Origin: Fibrobacterota bacterium
GTDB taxonomy: Bacteria; Fibrobacterota; Fibrobacteria; UBA5070
DNA length: 64,000 bases
Assembly: GCA_016715065.1 (NCBI GenBank)
Contig: JADKBN010000003.1
Span: 62,001-126,000, forward strand
Direction of reading: 5' to 3'
Within the stretch, counting starts at the first letter, position 1. Each line of letters begins with the position of its first letter. The notes below the pieces were generated by a model. That model did no database searches and was not told where the DNA came from. It saw only the letters and a list, made by a program, of their open reading frames with translations. Positions 32,789 through 41,725 of the stretch are shown in pieces. The position numbers and the translations under genes are program-made.

Positions 32789-33321
32789 ACGCGGCGACCA
32801 TGCTCTTTTGGCCCGTGGTGGCGGTCTCCTTGGCGGGCGCGGCCGGGGCGGTCTTCGCCCGCAACCTCGTGTACGCGGCGCTTTCCCTCGGGGCTTGCCT
32901 CACGGGACTGGCCGGACTCTACCTGTTCTTGCAAGCCGAATACATCGCGGTGGTCCAGATGATCGTCTACGTGGGCGGCATCCTGATCCTGATCTTGTTT
33001 GGTGTGATGTTCAGCCGCGACGTGCTGGGACGCAGCACTCCCCCTTCTTTGGGCGCCAAGATCCTGGGTGGACTGGCCGCCAGCGCGGTCCTGGTGTCGG
33101 CTGGCCGTTTGGCCTGGATCATTTCCAACCTTCCGGGCACCGGACTGGCCGCGACACGCTCACCCACCCAAACCTGGGAAGGCCAGATCGCCTCCCATTC
33201 GCAAAACCACTTAGGGGAACTTCTCCTCAATGGCTGGCTTGCACCCTTTCTGGTGGTGGCGATGCTTCTGACCGTGGTGCTGGTCGCCGCTCTGGGGCTT
33301 GTGCGAAAGGACGCGACGTGA
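32785..33321 (+). CDS. nuoJ: NADH-quinone oxidoreductase subunit J
   Basis: 178 residues, five hydrophobic spans. AEYIAVVQMIVYVGGILILILFGVM is the central conserved helix with its pi-bulge region. GTG 32785 overlaps the nuoI stop. Inner-membrane arm of complex I. Confidence 0.93.
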   Translation: MNAATMLFWPVVAVSLAGAAGAVFARNLVYAALSLGACLTGLAGLYLFLQAEYIAVVQMIVYVGGILILILFGVMFSRDVLGRSTPPSLGAKILGGLAASAVLVSAGRLAWIISNLPGTGLAATRSPTQTWEGQIASHSQNHLGELLLNGWLAPFLVVAMLLTVVLVAALGLVRKDAT

Positions 33322-33656
33322 TCGAGTTTCTCCTTTCGGGGCCCGATCGGCTCCTTCCGTATCTGGCCGTGTCCGCCGTGTTGTTTTCACTGGGGGCTCT
33401 CGCCTGCGCCATCCGACGCAACGCGGTGGGATACCTGATGGGAATCGAGCTGATGCTCAACGCCGCGAACCTGAACTTCATCGCCTACGGCCGGTTTCGC
33501 ACGAGCGAAGCCGCCGCCCAGGGTCAGGTCGCCACACTGTTCGTGATCGCGCTGGCCGCCGCCGAGGCCGCCGTGGCCTTGGGGCTGGTCTTCGCGGTCT
33601 TCCGCACCTTCCGCGATGTGGACCTGGAAAAGGTCCGCACCTTGCACGGAGACTGA
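33318..33656 (+). CDS. nuoK: NADH-quinone oxidoreductase subunit K
   Basis: 112 residues, three spans. GYLMGIELMLNAANLNFIAY holds the conserved membrane Glu, and VALAAAEAAVALGLVFAVFR style helix (ALAAAEAAVALGLVF) holds the second. Start GTG 33318 overlaps the nuoJ stop. It makes the proton half-channel next to NuoJ and NuoN. Confidence 0.94.
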   Translation: MIEFLLSGPDRLLPYLAVSAVLFSLGALACAIRRNAVGYLMGIELMLNAANLNFIAYGRFRTSEAAAQGQVATLFVIALAAAEAAVALGLVFAVFRTFRDVDLEKVRTLHGD

Positions 33657-33657
33657 G

Positions 33658-35736
33658 ATGGATTCGATCTCCCTGGCATCGCTTTGCCTTGGCGCGCCTT
33701 TGGTCGCGGCCGTGGTCGGAGCCGTTTTCTGGCGCAAAACCAGCCATGTCGACCTCGTCTCGATCGCCGCCCAGGCGATCGGGGCCATCGCCGCATTGGC
33801 CATTTCCCTGGGCGTGGCCGCACCGGCCACCCGCACCATCCCGTGGCTTTCCTTTCCGGGTGCCAAGATCACCTTCTCGCTGGGCATCCAGCTGGACGCC
33901 CTTTCCGTTCCGATGCTCCTGGTGGTGCAATTCTTGGCATTGGGAGTCCTGGTGTTCTCGCGCTGGTATCTGCACAACGACCGCTTCTACGGGCGGTTCT
34001 TCGCGAGCTTCAGCTTCTTCGTGTTCGCCATGACCGCGGTGGTGGTGGCCCCCGGCCTCCTGCAGGCGTTCATCGGCTGGGAGCTGGTGGGGTTGGGATC
34101 GTATTTGCTGATCGGGTACTGGCACGACAAGGCTCCGGCCTCGGAAGATCCCGAATACCAAGCAGGCAAACCCGTCCACGCCACCGGCGTGAACGAATCC
34201 AAACTGAATCCCGCCATGGCCCAGCTCAAGGCCTTCGTGGTCAATCGCGTGGGCGACTTCGGGTTCGTGTCGGGCTTGGCCATGCTCGCCTGGCTGGTGT
34301 CGTCGTTGCCCGGATTCACCGGCGGCGACCCGTTGGCCTGGAAGACGCTTTTTGTCGCCGTGGGGCCCGTGATGGCTTCCAAGGCGGCGTTTCTGGGGTT
34401 CACGGGGGCGGGGCTCCTGACCTTCGCCGGACTGCTGGTGTTCCTGGGCGCCATGGGCAAGTCCGCCCAGTTTCCGTTCCACGTGTGGTTGCCGGAGGCC
34501 ATGCAGGGGCCCACCACCGCATCGGCCATCATCCACGCGGCCACCATGGTCGCCGCCGGCGTGTTCCTGACCGCACGCATCTATCCGCTCCTCACCCCTG
34601 ACGCATTGGTGGCCATCCAGTGGGTGGGTGCCATCACCGCCTTCGTGGCCGCCACCATCGCCTGCGTGCAGTGGGACTACAAGGCCGTGCTGGCCTATTC
34701 CACCATCTCCCAGCTCGGCTACATGATGCTCGGGTTGGGCGCGGGGGCCGCCGCCGGAGGCTACGGCGCGGGCGTGTCGCACCTGTACACCCACGCCATC
34801 TTCAAATGCATGCTCTTTTTGGGCGCCGCCGCTGTGATCCACGCGCTGCATGGGGTGCAGGATCTGGGCCGCATGGGCGGATTGGCCCGCAAGATGCCCT
34901 TCACCGCGATCGCGACAGGAATCGGCACCTTGGCCATTTTGGGGGTGCCCGGCTTTTCCGCTTTCTGGAGCAAGGACGCCATCCTCGCCGCCGCCCAGAC
35001 CAAGGTCTATCTGGCCCAGTCGGTGGGCGACGGCGTCTGGGCCGCGCGAATTCCGTGGCTTTTGGGCATGGCCACCGCCGCCCTCACCGCCTTCTACATG
35101 AGCCGCCAATGGTTGGTGGCCTTTTTGGGCAAGCCGCGCGACAAACATCTGTGGGACCATGCGCACGATCCGGACAAGGCATCGATCGCGGTGCTTCTGG
35201 TTCTGGCGGCCCTGTCGCTCCAGTTCGTTTGGACGGGATCCGTCAATCCGTTCTCTTCCGGGAGCTGGCTGGACGGGGTCCTGCGTTCGCCCATGGCCGT
35301 CAAGGCGCTGCCGCACGAGCTTTCCCACCACATCCACCTGCACACCATGGGTTGGACCTTCGCGCTGCTGTGCCTTGGATTCGGAGCGGCGTTCTGGTTG
35401 TACGTGAGCAATCCCCGCAAGGGCGGTGCCACGGCCACCTGGCTTCGCCGCGACCCTCCGACGAATCTCGTCTGGCAGTTCCTGGCCAACCTGTGGTTCG
35501 TCGACAAGGCCCTGGACCTGGTCTTCGCCGAGGGCATCGCCCGCCGGGGAGGCCGGCTCGTGGCCAAGGCGGATCTTGGCTCGGGGCTTTCCATGGACAC
35601 CATCGTCGATAACGCCGTCTCGTCGGCGCGGTGGGTCGGCCGGTTCGCCAACCTGTTCCAGACGGGCCGTTCGCTGGCCTACGCGGGCTGGACCTTGCTT
35701 GCCTTGTTCGGGGCCCTCGCCCTGCTTCTCCTGTAA
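33658..35736 (+). CDS. nuoL: NADH-quinone oxidoreductase subunit L
   Basis: 692 residues, antiporter-like subunit with the long lateral helix. GWELVGLGSYLLIGYW carries the key Glu, KSAQFPFHVWLPEAMQGPT the channel Lys region, and ILAYSTISQLGYMMLGLG-type block (VLAYSTISQLGYMMLG) is clear. Begins one base after the nuoK stop. Inner membrane, proton pumping. Confidence 0.96.
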   Translation: MDSISLASLCLGAPLVAAVVGAVFWRKTSHVDLVSIAAQAIGAIAALAISLGVAAPATRTIPWLSFPGAKITFSLGIQLDALSVPMLLVVQFLALGVLVFSRWYLHNDRFYGRFFASFSFFVFAMTAVVVAPGLLQAFIGWELVGLGSYLLIGYWHDKAPASEDPEYQAGKPVHATGVNESKLNPAMAQLKAFVVNRVGDFGFVSGLAMLAWLVSSLPGFTGGDPLAWKTLFVAVGPVMASKAAFLGFTGAGLLTFAGLLVFLGAMGKSAQFPFHVWLPEAMQGPTTASAIIHAATMVAAGVFLTARIYPLLTPDALVAIQWVGAITAFVAATIACVQWDYKAVLAYSTISQLGYMMLGLGAGAAAGGYGAGVSHLYTHAIFKCMLFLGAAAVIHALHGVQDLGRMGGLARKMPFTAIATGIGTLAILGVPGFSAFWSKDAILAAAQTKVYLAQSVGDGVWAARIPWLLGMATAALTAFYMSRQWLVAFLGKPRDKHLWDHAHDPDKASIAVLLVLAALSLQFVWTGSVNPFSSGSWLDGVLRSPMAVKALPHELSHHIHLHTMGWTFALLCLGFGAAFWLYVSNPRKGGATATWLRRDPPTNLVWQFLANLWFVDKALDLVFAEGIARRGGRLVAKADLGSGLSMDTIVDNAVSSARWVGRFANLFQTGRSLAYAGWTLLALFGALALLLL

Positions 35737-35745
35737 AGGCCCTCG

Positions 35746-37437
35746 ATGGACGCCCTCCTTCTTTCCACCGTCATCGCGATCCCCGCGCTGGGAGCCTTGG
35801 CCTCCTGGTGCGCTCCCGAGCGATCGGATCTCCAAAAGCGCATCACCATCGGCATCGCGGTTTTGATGCTGGTGTTGACCGGGGGGCTGTTCTGGGCCCA
35901 GTCGGCCACGGCCACCACCGGATTTCTGCTGCGCGAGCGGATCCCGCTGTTGCCCCAATGGGGCGTGGCCTGGCATCTGGGCATGGACCGGTTGTCCGCG
36001 ACCATGATCTTCCTGACCGCCATCGTCCAGTTCGCCGCGAGCCTCGCCAACGCTCCCAAGGTTCGCTTTCGCGCCTACCATGCGATGTTCCAGCTGTTGT
36101 TCGTCGGGGTCTACGGGTCGTTCCTGGCTTTGGACATGGTCTTCTTCTACTGCTTTTGGGAGATCATGCTCATCCCGATGTTTTTCCTGGTGGCTGTTTG
36201 GGGCGGAGACGATCGCAAGCGCGCCGCCGTGAAGTTCTTCCTGTACACCATGGCGGGGTCCATGGCCATGCTTCTGGCCATCTTCCTCCTGAATGTCTCG
36301 GCCCCGCGCGAGTCCGTTCCGATGGTGGTCCGCGCCGAGGAGGTCCGCGAGAACATGACCACCGGCAGCGGCGGCGAGGCGATCCTCTACGGCCTTCCCG
36401 TCATGACCGGCGCGGTCGGGGGCCAGCAGTCCCTGGTGCGATCGGCCGACATCGCTGCCGGACGGAAATTGCCGCTGTACGTGCCGCTCTCCCGAAGTTT
36501 CGACATGTTGCACTGGAAGCTCCTGGCCCCCTGGTGGGCCCAGCGCCAGATTTTCGGGATCGGCTTGGCGGGACTGTGCCTAGGATTGTTCTTCGTGGCC
36601 TTCGCCGTGAAGGTGCCGTCGGTTCCGTTGCACGCCTGGCTTCCCCACGCCCACGTGCAGGCGCCCACCGCCATTTCCGTGGTGTTGGCCGGCATCCTGC
36701 TGAAGCTGGGTGTCTATGGCTTGATTCGCGTGGCCTGGCCACTGTTTCCCGGTGCCGTGGCCCAGGCCGCGTGGCTGTTCGGATGGATCGGCGCCATTTC
36801 CATCGTCTGGGGAGGTCTCGCCGCGCTGGGGCAGACCGACCTCAAGAGGCTGGTCGCCTATTCGTCCATTTCCCACATGGGCTTCTGCCTGGTCGGGCTG
36901 GCTTCCGGTACCGCCCAGGGAATCACTGGCGCCATGTTCCAATGCGTGAGCCACGGGTTGTCGGCTTCCCTTTTGTTCTTGCTGGTGGGCGTGATCTACG
37001 AACGGGCGCACCACCGGAGGGTGGATGGCTTCGGAGGCTTGGCGCAGGTGATGCCGAAATTCTCCGCCTTGTTCCTGTTCTCCGCCATGGTGGGTGCGGG
37101 ACTGCCAGGTCTGGCAGGATTTGTCGGGGAACTGGGGGTGCTTTTGGGCGCCTGGAGCGCCGATGCCACCCGACTGGCGGGCTTCGTTTCCGCCACCGGC
37201 GTGATCCTTTCGGCGGCCTACCTTCTTTGGATGGTCCAACGCGTGTTGTACGGTCCACTTCGCCATCCGGAGCAATCCGCCTTCGCGGATCTCTCCCGCA
37301 CCGAACTGGCCTCCCTTCTGCCCTTGGCGGCGCTCTCCCTTCTGTTGGGGGTATGGCCCTCCCTGTTGCAGGATGTTGTCGGTCCCGCCTCCGCATCACT
37401 TTGGGGCCACATGGCCTGGCTCCAGGGAGCCTGGTGA
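35746..37437 (+). CDS. nuoM: NADH-quinone oxidoreductase subunit M, with a loop insertion
   Basis: 563 residues, somewhat longer than the usual 490-510. CFWEIMLIPMFFLVAVWGG and VKVPSVPLHAWLPHAHVQAPT are the conserved channel blocks. After the span MAGSMAMLLAIFLLN an extra soluble stretch (about residues 185-260, APRESVPMVVRAEEVRENM onward) lengthens the loop before the next helix. Nine bases after the nuoL stop. Confidence 0.95.
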   Translation: MDALLLSTVIAIPALGALASWCAPERSDLQKRITIGIAVLMLVLTGGLFWAQSATATTGFLLRERIPLLPQWGVAWHLGMDRLSATMIFLTAIVQFAASLANAPKVRFRAYHAMFQLLFVGVYGSFLALDMVFFYCFWEIMLIPMFFLVAVWGGDDRKRAAVKFFLYTMAGSMAMLLAIFLLNVSAPRESVPMVVRAEEVRENMTTGSGGEAILYGLPVMTGAVGGQQSLVRSADIAAGRKLPLYVPLSRSFDMLHWKLLAPWWAQRQIFGIGLAGLCLGLFFVAFAVKVPSVPLHAWLPHAHVQAPTAISVVLAGILLKLGVYGLIRVAWPLFPGAVAQAAWLFGWIGAISIVWGGLAALGQTDLKRLVAYSSISHMGFCLVGLASGTAQGITGAMFQCVSHGLSASLLFLLVGVIYERAHHRRVDGFGGLAQVMPKFSALFLFSAMVGAGLPGLAGFVGELGVLLGAWSADATRLAGFVSATGVILSAAYLLWMVQRVLYGPLRHPEQSAFADLSRTELASLLPLAALSLLLGVWPSLLQDVVGPASASLWGHMAWLQGAW

Positions 37438-37441
37438 ACCC

Positions 37442-38947
37442 ATGAACGAATTTTTCCTGCAAATCCTGACCGCCATTCCTGTTTCGTTGCGCGGACTTTT
37501 TCCGGAACTCCTGATCGCCACGGCGATCTGTCTTGGCCTGATCCTGGAGTGGAGCACCGCTGTCCAGGACAAGCGCCTGGTGGTCTGGTTTTGCGCGATC
37601 TCCGCGTTCGCCGGCTTGCTCCTGTGCTGGGTGGTCGGTGTTCCTTCCGGCGTGGTGCAACTCGACGGAACGTTCGTTCCGGATGCAATCACGCAGTTCA
37701 TCCGGATGTTTTCGCTGGGCGGTGCCCTCCTCGCGTTGTTGGCGCTCAACGGTTCCCGCGCGATGCATGGCCGCGACGAGCTTGGTGATGCCGCTCTCCT
37801 GATTCTTTCTGTGGCCTTGGGCGCGATGCTGCTGGCATCGGCCAAGCATCTGTTGGCGATGTACATCGGACTGGAATTCCTCTCGCTTTCCAGCTACGGT
37901 CTGGCGGGCTTTCGCTCCCGTGACCCGCAGGCCAGCGAGGCGGGCATCAAGTACGTGCTGTACGGTGCCGTGGCCTCGGCGGTGGCGATCTTCGGGATCA
38001 GCCACCTGTGGGGGATGGCGGGGACCTTCGATGTGACGGAAATCGGCAACCGGTTGGTCGCATTGCAGACTCCCGCGGTCTACGCGTCCGTCGCGCTCGT
38101 GGCGGCCGCGTTCGCCTTCAAGCTGGGCTTGGCGCCGTTCCATTTCTGGAGTCCCGACGTCTACCAGGGCTGCCCCACGGTCGCCGCGGGCTTCCTTTCC
38201 ACCGTCCCCAAAGCCGCTGGCTTCGCGGCCATCCTCCACATCCTTCCGGATCTGCTTCCCTCGTCGGCGGCAGGGCTGCCGTCGGCATCGCTGGTCAACG
38301 CGATCGTGGGCATGGCGGTCCTTTCGATCGCGGTGGGCTCCACAGCCGCCCTGGTCCAGAAGGATGCCAAGCGCCTGTTGGCCTTCAGTTCCACGGCCAA
38401 TTCCGGAATCATGCTGTTGGCAGTCTCCACCTGGATCACCCGCGATGCCGTCGCGGCGTTGGGCCTGTACCTGCTGGCCTATCTGGTGGCGAACCTGGGC
38501 GCATTCCTGGCCCTGGACATCCTCTCAGGCGACGGCGACACCTCACTTGCCAACCTCAAGGGATCCTGGAAGCGCCGGCCCCGCGTGGTGGTGGCGTTGG
38601 TGGTTTGCGTTTCCAGCCTAGCCGGAATCCCTCCTTTGGCCGGATTCGCGGGCAAGTGGGCCTTGCTTTCCGAAGTGGTCCGCACGGGTCTGGAGGACGG
38701 ATTCGGGACGGTGCTGGTGGTGGGTGTGGTCGTGGCATTGGCTGGTTCGGTGGCCTTGGCTGGCGCGTATCTTCGGCTGTTGCGCGCCACGGTCGTCGAC
38801 GAAGACGCCGAAGGATCCGTCCATCCCTACATCCAACCGGCCTTCCTGGCCGAGGTTCCACTTCTCCTGTGCGCCGGCGCGAGCATCGCCCTCGGAGCCG
38901 GGTTCCCGCTGCTTGCCCTGTTCCACTCCTGCCTCGCTGGAGGTTGA
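37442..38947 (+). CDS. nuoN: NADH-quinone oxidoreductase subunit N
   Basis: 501 residues, 14 spans. LAMYIGLEFLSLSSYGLAGF with its Glu, KLGLAPFHFWSPDVYQGCPT with its Lys, and the final FAGKWALLSEVV region identify NuoN. It is the last nuo gene; ddl begins one base after its stop, so the operon continues into cell-wall synthesis. Confidence 0.95.
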   Translation: MNEFFLQILTAIPVSLRGLFPELLIATAICLGLILEWSTAVQDKRLVVWFCAISAFAGLLLCWVVGVPSGVVQLDGTFVPDAITQFIRMFSLGGALLALLALNGSRAMHGRDELGDAALLILSVALGAMLLASAKHLLAMYIGLEFLSLSSYGLAGFRSRDPQASEAGIKYVLYGAVASAVAIFGISHLWGMAGTFDVTEIGNRLVALQTPAVYASVALVAAAFAFKLGLAPFHFWSPDVYQGCPTVAAGFLSTVPKAAGFAAILHILPDLLPSSAAGLPSASLVNAIVGMAVLSIAVGSTAALVQKDAKRLLAFSSTANSGIMLLAVSTWITRDAVAALGLYLLAYLVANLGAFLALDILSGDGDTSLANLKGSWKRRPRVVVALVVCVSSLAGIPPLAGFAGKWALLSEVVRTGLEDGFGTVLVVGVVVALAGSVALAGAYLRLLRATVVDEDAEGSVHPYIQPAFLAEVPLLLCAGASIALGAGFPLLALFHSCLAGG

Positions 38948-38948
38948 G

Positions 38949-39983
38949 ATGCCAAAAACCGTCTTGGTGTTGATGGGTGGGTATTCCACCGAACATGACG
39001 TCTCGCTCAAGAGCGGGACCGGCGTGGTCCGTCAGATGGACCCGGCCCTCTACCAGCCCTGGCCGGTGGTGCTGACCCGCGATCGGCGCTGGCGCTTTCC
39101 GCCGCGGCCGCTGGCCCCCTCCGAACAGCCCCTCTTCGAGGGAGGCAAGCACGATCTGCCCGTGGGCGATGTCTCCGATGGCTGGTCGGAAACGGCGGGC
39201 CCGGCTTTGGAACGGCTTCCCTGCGACGGCGCGTTTTTGGCGCTGCATGGCGACTGGGGCGAAGACGGTCGCATGCAGTCGTTGCTGGAATTCCACGGCG
39301 TTCCCTACACCGGATCCGGTGTGTTGGGTTCGGCCACGGCCATGGACAAGACCCGCACCAAGGAAATCCTCGCCACGCGAGAGATCCCCATCGCGGCCTC
39401 CATGGAGCTTTCCACCGAGATGGGGCCGGAATCCTTCGCCGAACGGGCGTTCCAGTGGGGCGAGCTCCCGTTGGTCTTGAAGGTCCCCACGGGCGGCAGC
39501 TCCATCGGCGTGCACATCGTGAAAACCGAAGAGCAGTTGGTGCAGGCGGCCGTCAAGCTCTGCGCCACCGAAAAACGCGTGCTGGTGGAAAAATTCGTCT
39601 CTGGACGGGAATTGACTTGCGGGGTCCTGGAAGGATTCCCGGCGCTGCCCCCCACCGAGATCAAGCCCAAGTGCGGGGAATTCTTCGACTTTTCCAGCAA
39701 GTACCTGCCGGGCGGCTCGGAAGAAATCACTCCGGCGAAACTTCCGGAGGAAACCACCCGGCAGATCCAGGATCTGGCGCGGCGCGTCCACGACACATTG
39801 CGGCTTCGCGCCTACAGCCGCACCGATTTCATCCTGGGCGACGACGGACCGATCGTGCTGGAGGTGAACACGCTTCCGGGCATGACCGAAACCAGCCTCA
39901 TCCCCCAGCAGGCGGCGGCCATAGGGCTGTCCTATCGCGACCTGGTGACGGCCATCCTGCGCGCGTCCTGGGACAAGCCCTGA
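38949..39983 (+). CDS. ddl: D-alanine--D-alanine ligase
   Basis: 344 residues. Ddl makes the D-Ala-D-Ala dipeptide of peptidoglycan with ATP. The ATP-grasp features are LMGGYSTEHDVSLKSG at the N-terminus, VPYTGSGVLGSATAMDKTRTK, VPTGGSSIGVHIV, and the catalytic YSRTDFILGDDGPIVLEVNTLPGMTETS. Cytoplasmic. It is separated by one base from nuoN and 16 from tsaB, so it is probably transcribed with the respiratory operon. Confidence 0.95.
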   Translation: MPKTVLVLMGGYSTEHDVSLKSGTGVVRQMDPALYQPWPVVLTRDRRWRFPPRPLAPSEQPLFEGGKHDLPVGDVSDGWSETAGPALERLPCDGAFLALHGDWGEDGRMQSLLEFHGVPYTGSGVLGSATAMDKTRTKEILATREIPIAASMELSTEMGPESFAERAFQWGELPLVLKVPTGGSSIGVHIVKTEEQLVQAAVKLCATEKRVLVEKFVSGRELTCGVLEGFPALPPTEIKPKCGEFFDFSSKYLPGGSEEITPAKLPEETTRQIQDLARRVHDTLRLRAYSRTDFILGDDGPIVLEVNTLPGMTETSLIPQQAAAIGLSYRDLVTAILRASWDKP

Positions 39984-39999
39984 TCCAGGCGCAATCCGA

Positions 40000-40603
40000 A
40001 TGATCCTGGCCTTGGACGCCGCCACTTCCACCGTGGTGGTGGGGTTGGCCTCGCCACAGGGACGGGTGCTGGCCGAACGCCGTTTGTCCGGAGCGCGCGG
40101 CGATGTGATTCCGGGAGTGGTATCCGAGCTCACCGGGGAAATCGGGTGCCGCCTTTCCGATGTGACGGAAATTGTCTGCGGAGTGGGGCCGGGATCCTTC
40201 ACCGGAATCCGCATCGCCCTGGCCTTCGCGCACGGGGCGGCCTTTGGACGGAAATTGCCGTTGGTCGGGGTTTCCAGCCTGCAAGCGGTGGCGCGCCATG
40301 CGGACCTCGCGGGGCAGGACCCCCTCGTGTTGCTGGACGCCTTGCGTGGCGAGGTCTACGTCCGCGATGGCGGTGATCCCGATCGTCGCGCCATGCTGGA
40401 AGAAATCGCTTCCCTGGCGCGGGAACGCGTGGTGGTCGCCGAAGGCCGTCCGGACTTTGTCGCGCGCATGCCGGACGGATTTCGTCCCCTTGCCGCGCAC
40501 GTGTCCGGCGCAAGGCTTGGTGGATCTGCGATCCACTGGACGCGACCCGCTGCCCAACTACCTGCGCGCGTCCGCCCCCGAGGAGATGCGCGCGGGGAAG
40601 TGA
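40000..40603 (+). CDS. tsaB: tRNA t6A synthesis protein TsaB (one-base frameshift near the end)
   Basis: About 200 residues when repaired. TsaB works with TsaD and TsaE to make t6A37 in tRNAs. MILALDAATSTVVVGLA, GVGPGSFTGIRIALAFAHG and LLDALRGEVYVRDGG are the family's N-terminal features. After AAHVSG the given frame turns into unrelated sequence and ends at 40665, while the next frame gives AQGLVDLRSTGRDPLPNYLR and ASAPEEMRAGK, the normal ending. Removing one C of TCCGG at about 40509 joins them. Converges on the lipoprotein gene one base later. Confidence 0.8.
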
Positions 40604-40604
40604 T

Positions 40605-41660
40605 TCAGGGTTTGCGGGCGGGCAGTTCCAGCGGGCCGGTAGCTGCAGCACCGGAAAAGACGTAGACCGATTGGAAGTCGCCGGTGGCCATACCGGAAAA
40701 GAGCAGATTCAGGTCGATCTTCGCGTGGCCGCGCAACAGCTGGTCTTGCGCTCCACCCGCCACCGGCAGCAGCACTTTCGCGGGCTGGACGTAGTCCTCA
40801 CCGGCGGCCAGCACATGGACCCACTTTACCGCGTCGGGTGGGCGGTTTCCCGAGGGCAGGACGGCGCTGGACTCCAGGTGCAGTCGCTCCCCCCTGAATT
40901 CGGGCAGGGCGAAATCGACCTCCAGGAAGGCGCGACCGGATTCTGTCAGGATGCTTGCGCGAAGCCCTTCGGGAAGGGTGGGCGGTGCGGTCATCGGCTT
41001 CCAGGGAGGATCCTCCTGCAGAAGTTCCGGAGGAAGCGTCCTGCGATCGGGGATCAGGGCGAGTCGATGTGACAATTCTTGATCAAACGCCGGTCCGCCC
41101 GGACCGACCCGGAATTCGAGGGTGGTCGAGGCACGACCGCTCGCCAGCGCGGTCAGCCGGTACCGGCCCGTGGTGCGTGGCAAGTCCTGGAAAAACCGCT
41201 CGGCGAGATCCACGGGTACGGATTCCAGTGCGTAGCGAGATCCTGTGGGCTGCCGAGGACTGCTGTTCGATGGATCGTCGCCTTCGTTTTCGGAGCGGTC
41301 CACCGGATCGATCTGCAGCGTGTTGCGGTCGATGTCCATCACGACGAGGGTTCCTTCGGAGGAGATCGAGCCGTCGCGAAATTCCTCGAATCCTCCCCCT
41401 TGAAGGAGAAGAACGGGAATCGTCGACCGGAGGTCGCGATCCACCACGGCGGGACCGAGGATGGCTCGGACAGGAGTCTCGTTGTTGACGTAATCGGCCT
41501 TGGCCAAGCGTATTTTTTCCGGAGCGGTCCAGAATTCGTCGTTGTTCGGGATGGTTCCCTCGCGAGGTTGCGATTTCGTGGAAGTCGTCGTGTGGATGCA
41601 TCCAGTGAGGAGCAGAAGAACGAGCCATGGGCGGAGGGTTCGCGCCGTGGCTGGGCGCAT
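40605..41660 (-). CDS. tandem lipoprotein, copy 1
   Basis: 351 residues. Lipobox LLTGC (Cys about 21). First of three neighbouring paralogues sharing about the last 150 residues: TLPPELLQEDPPWKPM, EGLRASILTESGRAFLEVDFALPE, RGERLHLESSAVLPSGNRPPDAVKWVHVLAAGEDY and FQSVYVFSGAAATGPLELP. The N-terminal part is more divergent. No known family recognised. The three are co-directional with spacers of 65 and 74 bases. Surface or periplasmic role unknown. Confidence 0.65.
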   Translation of the reverse strand: MRPATARTLRPWLVLLLLTGCIHTTTSTKSQPREGTIPNNDEFWTAPEKIRLAKADYVNNETPVRAILGPAVVDRDLRSTIPVLLLQGGGFEEFRDGSISSEGTLVVMDIDRNTLQIDPVDRSENEGDDPSNSSPRQPTGSRYALESVPVDLAERFFQDLPRTTGRYRLTALASGRASTTLEFRVGPGGPAFDQELSHRLALIPDRRTLPPELLQEDPPWKPMTAPPTLPEGLRASILTESGRAFLEVDFALPEFRGERLHLESSAVLPSGNRPPDAVKWVHVLAAGEDYVQPAKVLLPVAGGAQDQLLRGHAKIDLNLLFSGMATGDFQSVYVFSGAAATGPLELPARKP

Positions 41661-41725
41661 CGGCTGGGGTTTGTCCTCCCGACGAGGCTCGAAGAGTCCG
41701 TGAAGCAGGCGCCGGTCCACCGGGA

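Noticed and set aside
33478..36513. A 1011-codon open frame on the minus strand over nuoK-nuoM
   Set aside because: It is antisense to strongly conserved complex I genes, its composition is His/Gln/Gly-rich nonsense, and high GC with biased codons commonly leaves such long shadows.
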